Source: an uncultured Prevotella sp.
GTDB lineage: Bacteria > Bacteroidota > Bacteroidia > Bacteroidales > Bacteroidaceae
Reading direction: 5' to 3'
Length of the DNA: 64,000 bases
Assembly (NCBI GenBank): GCA_900315035.1
Contig: OMXO01000005.1
Location: forward strand, 1 to 64,000
Shown here: piece by piece, positions 60,854-64,000 of the stretch
Layout: every line of letters begins with the position of its first letter
Numbering within the stretch: the stretch's first letter is position 1
Position numbers and translations under genes: made by a program
The notes under the pieces: model-generated
What the model was told of the DNA's origin: nothing
The model's database searches: none
Seen by the model: the letters and a program-made list of their open reading frames with translations, nothing else

Positions 60854-60861
60854 TAATTTTG
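60854..60861 (+). promoter_or_regulatory. -7 box of the hpt-adk-obgE-pgeF operon
   Basis: TAATTTTG at 60854-60861, 25 nt before the hpt ATG. Confidence 0.65.
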
Positions 60862-60886
60862 CACAAATTTTTAATTCTTTCAGCGT

Positions 60887-61426
60887 ATGAGCATCGTAAA
60901 AATAAAGGATAAGACGTTCAGAACGTCTATTACCGAGGCAGAGATTAAAGAACGTGTAAAGGCTGTGGCTCAGCAGATTAGCAAGGATATGGAGGGTAAG
61001 ACGCCTCTCTTTCTTGGCGTACTGAACGGTTCTTTTATTTTTGCTGCCGATTTGATGCGCGAAATGACGATTCCCTGTGAGATTTCTTTTGTAAAACTGG
61101 CATCATATCAGGGAACAACCTCAACGGGTAAGATTAAGGAGGTATTGGGCATTAATGAGGATCTCTCTGGGCGTACGGTCATTATTGTAGAGGATATCGT
61201 GGAGAGTGGTCAGACCATGAAACGTATGATAGAGTCGCTGGGCACACGTAATCCAGCATCGGTACACATCTGTACACTTTTCTTTAAGCCCGACAAACTG
61301 AAGGAAGAACTTAATCTTGACTATGTGGCTTTCCGCATCCCCGATGATTTCATTGTTGGCTACGGACTTGATTATGATCAGCAGGGGCGCGAGCTGAAAG
61401 ACATCTATACTATTGTTGAAGAATAA
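60887..61426 (+). CDS. hpt: Hypoxanthine phosphoribosyltransferase
   Basis: A 179-residue purine-salvage enzyme converting hypoxanthine/guanine plus PRPP to IMP/GMP. PRPP-binding loop VIIVEDIVESGQTM, GVLNGSFIFAADL, SFVKLASYQGT and the base-specificity region DYVAFRIPDDFIVGYGLDY are present. First gene of an operon with adk, obgE and pgeF, separated from adk by 29 bp. Confidence 0.96.
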   Translation: MSIVKIKDKTFRTSITEAEIKERVKAVAQQISKDMEGKTPLFLGVLNGSFIFAADLMREMTIPCEISFVKLASYQGTTSTGKIKEVLGINEDLSGRTVIIVEDIVESGQTMKRMIESLGTRNPASVHICTLFFKPDKLKEELNLDYVAFRIPDDFIVGYGLDYDQQGRELKDIYTIVEE

Positions 61427-61455
61427 CCATAAACAAAAACATAACAAACAGGATA

Positions 61456-62025
61456 ATGAAGAATATCGTAATTTTCGGTGCTCCAGGCTCAGGAAAGGGC
61501 ACCCAGAGCGACAAGATGATTGAGAAGTACGGCTTGAATCATATTTCTACTGGCGATGTGCTACGCAGTGAGATAAAGAAAGGTACGGAACTTGGAAAAA
61601 CGGCTGCCAGCTATATCGATAAGGGTAACCTGATTCCCGATGATTTGATGGTTAGCATCCTCGCAGGTGTTTATGACTCTTTTGGTGATCATAAAGGAGT
61701 GATCTTTGACGGATTCCCCCGTACCATTCCACAGGCTGAGGCTTTGAAGAAGATGCTTGACGAGCGTGGCGATAAGGTGGCTGCCATGATTGAACTTGAT
61801 GTGCCAGAGGATGAACTGATGAAACGTCTGATTTTGCGTGGACAACAGAGCGGACGTGCTGATGACAATGAGGAAACCATCAAGAAGCGTCTCGTGGTGT
61901 ATCACAGCCAGACGCAGCCGCTGATTGAGTGGTATAAGAAAGAGGGCCTTCACTACCATATTAATGGTTCTGGCGAGCTCGATCGTATTTTCGCAGATAT
62001 CTGTAAAGTTATTGATGGAATCTAA
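61456..62025 (+). CDS. adk: Adenylate kinase
   Basis: A 189-residue kinase interconverting ATP+AMP and 2 ADP. P-loop [14 protein letters not shown]-binding [26 protein letters not shown], and [14 protein letters not shown]; the LID is the short form without a zinc site, as usual in Bacteroidetes. Its last 11 bases overlap the obgE start. Confidence 0.96.
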   Translation: MKNIVIFGAPGSGKGTQSDKMIEKYGLNHISTGDVLRSEIKKGTELGKTAASYIDKGNLIPDDLMVSILAGVYDSFGDHKGVIFDGFPRTIPQAEALKKMLDERGDKVAAMIELDVPEDELMKRLILRGQQSGRADDNEETIKKRLVVYHSQTQPLIEWYKKEGLHYHINGSGELDRIFADICKVIDGI

Positions 62026-63184
62026 TTTCGTTGATTATGTAAAAATCTATTGCCGCTCTGGAAAGGGCGGTAAAGGGTCTATGCATCTTCGCCATGTCAA
62101 ATACAATCCTAATGGCGGTCCCGATGGCGGTGATGGTGGTAAGGGTGGTAGTATCATCCTGCGTGGTAATCATAACTATTGGACACTACTCCATCTGAAG
62201 TATGAGCGCCATATCTTTGCAGAGCATGGTGGCAATGGCGGAAGAGACAAATGCCACGGAACCGACGGCAAGGATGTCTATATCGATGTGCCTTGTGGTA
62301 CGGTTGTATATAATGCTGAAACGGGTAAGTATGTATGCGATGTCACCTATGATGGCCAGGAGGTGCTTCTGCTGAAAGGTGGACGCGGCGGACTTGGTAA
62401 CTTCCAGTTCCGGACGGCTACGAATCAGGCGCCGCGCTATGCGCAACCAGGTGAGCCGATGCAGGAGATGACCATCATACTCGAGCTGAAACTTTTAGCC
62501 GATGTCGGACTTGTCGGGTTCCCTAATGCTGGTAAGTCGACATTGGTATCGGCACTTTCCAATGCAAAGCCCAAAATTGCTAATTATCCTTTCACCACGA
62601 TGGAACCCTCTTTGGGCATCGTGGGCTATCGCGATGGCAAGTCGTTTGTGATGGCCGATATCCCGGGAATCATTGAGGGCGCTTCCGAAGGCAAAGGCCT
62701 CGGAATCAGGTTCTTGCGCCATATAGAGCGCAATTCCCTGCTATTGTTTATGGTGCCTGGTGATACCGATGATATCAAGCACGAATATGAGATATTGCTT
62801 AATGAACTGTCCCAGTTTAATCCCGATATGCTCGACAAGCATCGTGTGTTGGCAGTTACCAAGTGTGACTTGCTTGACGACGAACTTATCGAGATGCTGA
62901 AAGAGACTCTTCCCAGCGACTTGCCCGTTGTGTTTATCTCTGCTGTTACAGGCTTCGGACTTGAGGAACTGAAGGATGTACTGTGGCGCGAACTCAATGC
63001 TGAGAGCAATAAACTGGCTGTCATCACGGCCGAAGATACGTTGGTTCACCGCGATAAGGACATGAGCCGTTTCGCACAGGAATTGGCCGATGAGGGCGAG
63101 GATGAGGAAATCGAATATATTGACGAAGAGGATATCGAGGATCTCGAAGATTTCGAATATGACGATGAGCCAGAGGATATATGA
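62015..63184 (+). CDS. obgE: GTPase Obg
   Basis: A 389-residue ribosome-associated GTPase. Start ATG 62015 ([16 protein letters not shown]), overlapping adk; a longer reading from 61925 lies inside adk. The glycine-rich OBG fold (~1-158: [28 protein letters not shown]) is followed by the GTPase domain ~160-330 with G1 [10 protein letters not shown]2 YPFTTMEP, G3 DIPGI and G4 TKCD. An acidic C-terminal tail (~345-389, very rich in Asp/Glu) replaces the OCT domain. It shares a stop/start overlap with pgeF. Confidence 0.96.
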   Translation: MESNFVDYVKIYCRSGKGGKGSMHLRHVKYNPNGGPDGGDGGKGGSIILRGNHNYWTLLHLKYERHIFAEHGGNGGRDKCHGTDGKDVYIDVPCGTVVYNAETGKYVCDVTYDGQEVLLLKGGRGGLGNFQFRTATNQAPRYAQPGEPMQEMTIILELKLLADVGLVGFPNAGKSTLVSALSNAKPKIANYPFTTMEPSLGIVGYRDGKSFVMADIPGIIEGASEGKGLGIRFLRHIERNSLLLFMVPGDTDDIKHEYEILLNELSQFNPDMLDKHRVLAVTKCDLLDDELIEMLKETLPSDLPVVFISAVTGFGLEELKDVLWRELNAESNKLAVITAEDTLVHRDKDMSRFAQELADEGEDEEIEYIDEEDIEDLEDFEYDDEPEDI

Positions 63185-63981
63185 GCCCAGAACTGCATTC
63201 CTATCATCTGTCTGAAAGGTTGACGGCATTTAGCACAACCCGTCATGGTGGCTATAGTAAAGATCGTTATGGCGAGTTTAACATTAACTGCTATTGTGGT
63301 GACGATACTGAGGCTATCCGTAAAAACCGCCAATCGTTGTGTAGGTTGTTATCTGTTTCCGATGATCGTTTGTTTATGCCCCATCAGGTGCATGGGGTAG
63401 GTATTTTGAAGATAACTCCAGAGTTGTTGGCATTATCTGCAGATGCCCGGCAGCAGGCTCTTGAGGGCATAGATGCCTTGATGACCGATGTGAAGGGTAT
63501 CTGTATTGGTGTCTCAACAGCCGACTGCATACCTATTATTATTTATGATTCTCAGCATGCGGCAGTCTGCGTGGTTCATGCTGGCTGGCGGGGTACTGTT
63601 CAGCGTATCACCCGTGATGCTGTGCTGGCGATGGTTGAGGCTTATCGCTCAGAGCCCTCTCAGTTGCAAGCTGTCATTGGTCCCGGCATTTCCTTAGAGG
63701 CGTTCGAAGTGGGTGATGAGGTGTGGAAGCAGTTTGCCGATGCCTCTTTCCCGATGGAGCATATCAGTCGCCGGATGCTTGAAATGGGTGGTGGCTCAGA
63801 ACAGAAATGGCATATCGATCTGTGGGAGTGTAACCGGCTTCAGCTCCAGTCTGTGGGCGTGCTGCCACAGCATATCCAGATGTCAGGTATCTGCACCTAT
63901 AAACACTATTCCGACTTTTTTTCTGCTCGTCGACTTGGTGTCGAGTCGGGGAGAATATATACGGCAGCAATGATCAATTAA
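63181..63981 (+). CDS. pgeF: Peptidoglycan editing factor PgeF (YfiH/laccase-domain)
   Basis: A 266-residue multicopper-oxidase-like fold protein. [50 protein letters not shown] and [15 protein letters not shown] are diagnostic, with the zinc ligands His, Cys and His (PHQVH, ADC, HAGW). It proofreads cell-wall precursors by removing wrongly added amino acids. Start overlaps the obgE stop by 4 bp (ATGA). Confidence 0.94.
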   Translation: MSPELHSYHLSERLTAFSTTRHGGYSKDRYGEFNINCYCGDDTEAIRKNRQSLCRLLSVSDDRLFMPHQVHGVGILKITPELLALSADARQQALEGIDALMTDVKGICIGVSTADCIPIIIYDSQHAAVCVVHAGWRGTVQRITRDAVLAMVEAYRSEPSQLQAVIGPGISLEAFEVGDEVWKQFADASFPMEHISRRMLEMGGGSEQKWHIDLWECNRLQLQSVGVLPQHIQMSGICTYKHYSDFFSARRLGVESGRIYTAAMIN

Positions 63982-63991
63982 GTTACTGATT

Positions 63992-64000
63992 ATGAGATAT
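63992..64000 (+). CDS. Possible start of the next gene (cut by window edge)
   Basis: ATGAGATAT begins 10 bp after the pgeF stop and runs to the edge. Only three codons (Met-Arg-Tyr) are visible, so nothing can be said of the product. Confidence 0.25.

Noticed and set aside
61925..62014. N-terminal extension of Obg
   Set aside because: It lies inside adk in another frame; the conserved Obg start (FVDYVKI) follows ATG 62015.

Overview
The window is a chromosomal segment of a Bacteroidales bacterium, most likely Prevotella or a close relative. The evidence is the Bacteroidetes promoter signature (TAnnTTTG, with a TTG about 19-21 bp upstream) ahead of many genes, the absence of Shine-Dalgarno sequences, SusC/SusD pairs, lipoproteins with an acidic stretch after the lipobox Cys, DUF4294 and DUF4831 proteins, and the C-terminal Y-x-L-x-G-x-R ... 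K-G-I motif typical of Prevotella secreted proteins. All identifications come from reading sequences and recalled family knowledge; no database search was run.

Layout. 1-7.2 kb: end of the ribosomal/rpoA operon (rpoA, rplQ), a glycine-zipper lipoprotein, rlpA, gdhA, an O-acetylhomoserine sulfhydrylase, a secreted repeat protein, a proline iminopeptidase-like hydrolase and a small secreted protein. 7.2-16.3 kb: a type I glutamine synthetase, a large receiver/PEP-synthase-like protein, a PIG-L deacetylase, a GH20 hexosaminidase, an unusual YqiA-HAD fusion and a sirtuin. 16.4-25 kb: three consecutive FKBP prolyl isomerases, an Lrp-GATase/M19-M28 operon, DUF4294 and a helix-hairpin-helix outer-membrane protein. 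25-29 kb: GtrA plus glycosyltransferase, and GH43 plus aquaporin.

29-42.5 kb is a complete polysaccharide utilization locus (SusC, SusD, a duplicated-domain binding lipoprotein, GH16, GH5, GH3 and a SusR-like regulator). The enzyme set suggests a beta-glucan such as laminarin or mixed-linkage glucan. A terminator separates the binding genes from the enzymes, and an inverted repeat upstream of the promoter is a candidate operator. 42.5-47 kb holds a LytS/LytTR two-component pair and an outer-membrane receptor gene whose promoter carries a 22-bp-phased direct repeat that fits LytTR binding.

47.1-51.4 kb is the most accessory-looking part. It has a gene-free stretch that folds into several long hairpins behind a promoter and ends in a T-run (candidate noncoding RNA or leader), then two visibly AT-rich genes (a phosphoethanolamine transferase and a CotH-like kinase), then a roughly 360-bp element with nested inverted repeats. 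51.5-56 kb is a MacAB-TolC-type efflux operon. 56.3-57.3 kb is a class II fructose-bisphosphate aldolase gene disrupted by an internal deletion and frameshift. The end holds a secreted SGNH hydrolase, DUF4831, nnr and the hpt-adk-obgE-pgeF operon.

The strongest leads for something undescribed are the structured RNA at about 47.17-47.50 kb, the nested-repeat element at 51.03-51.39 kb together with the 22-bp palindrome arrays (also at 22.3 kb), the predicted LytTR operator, and several unusual domain combinations.
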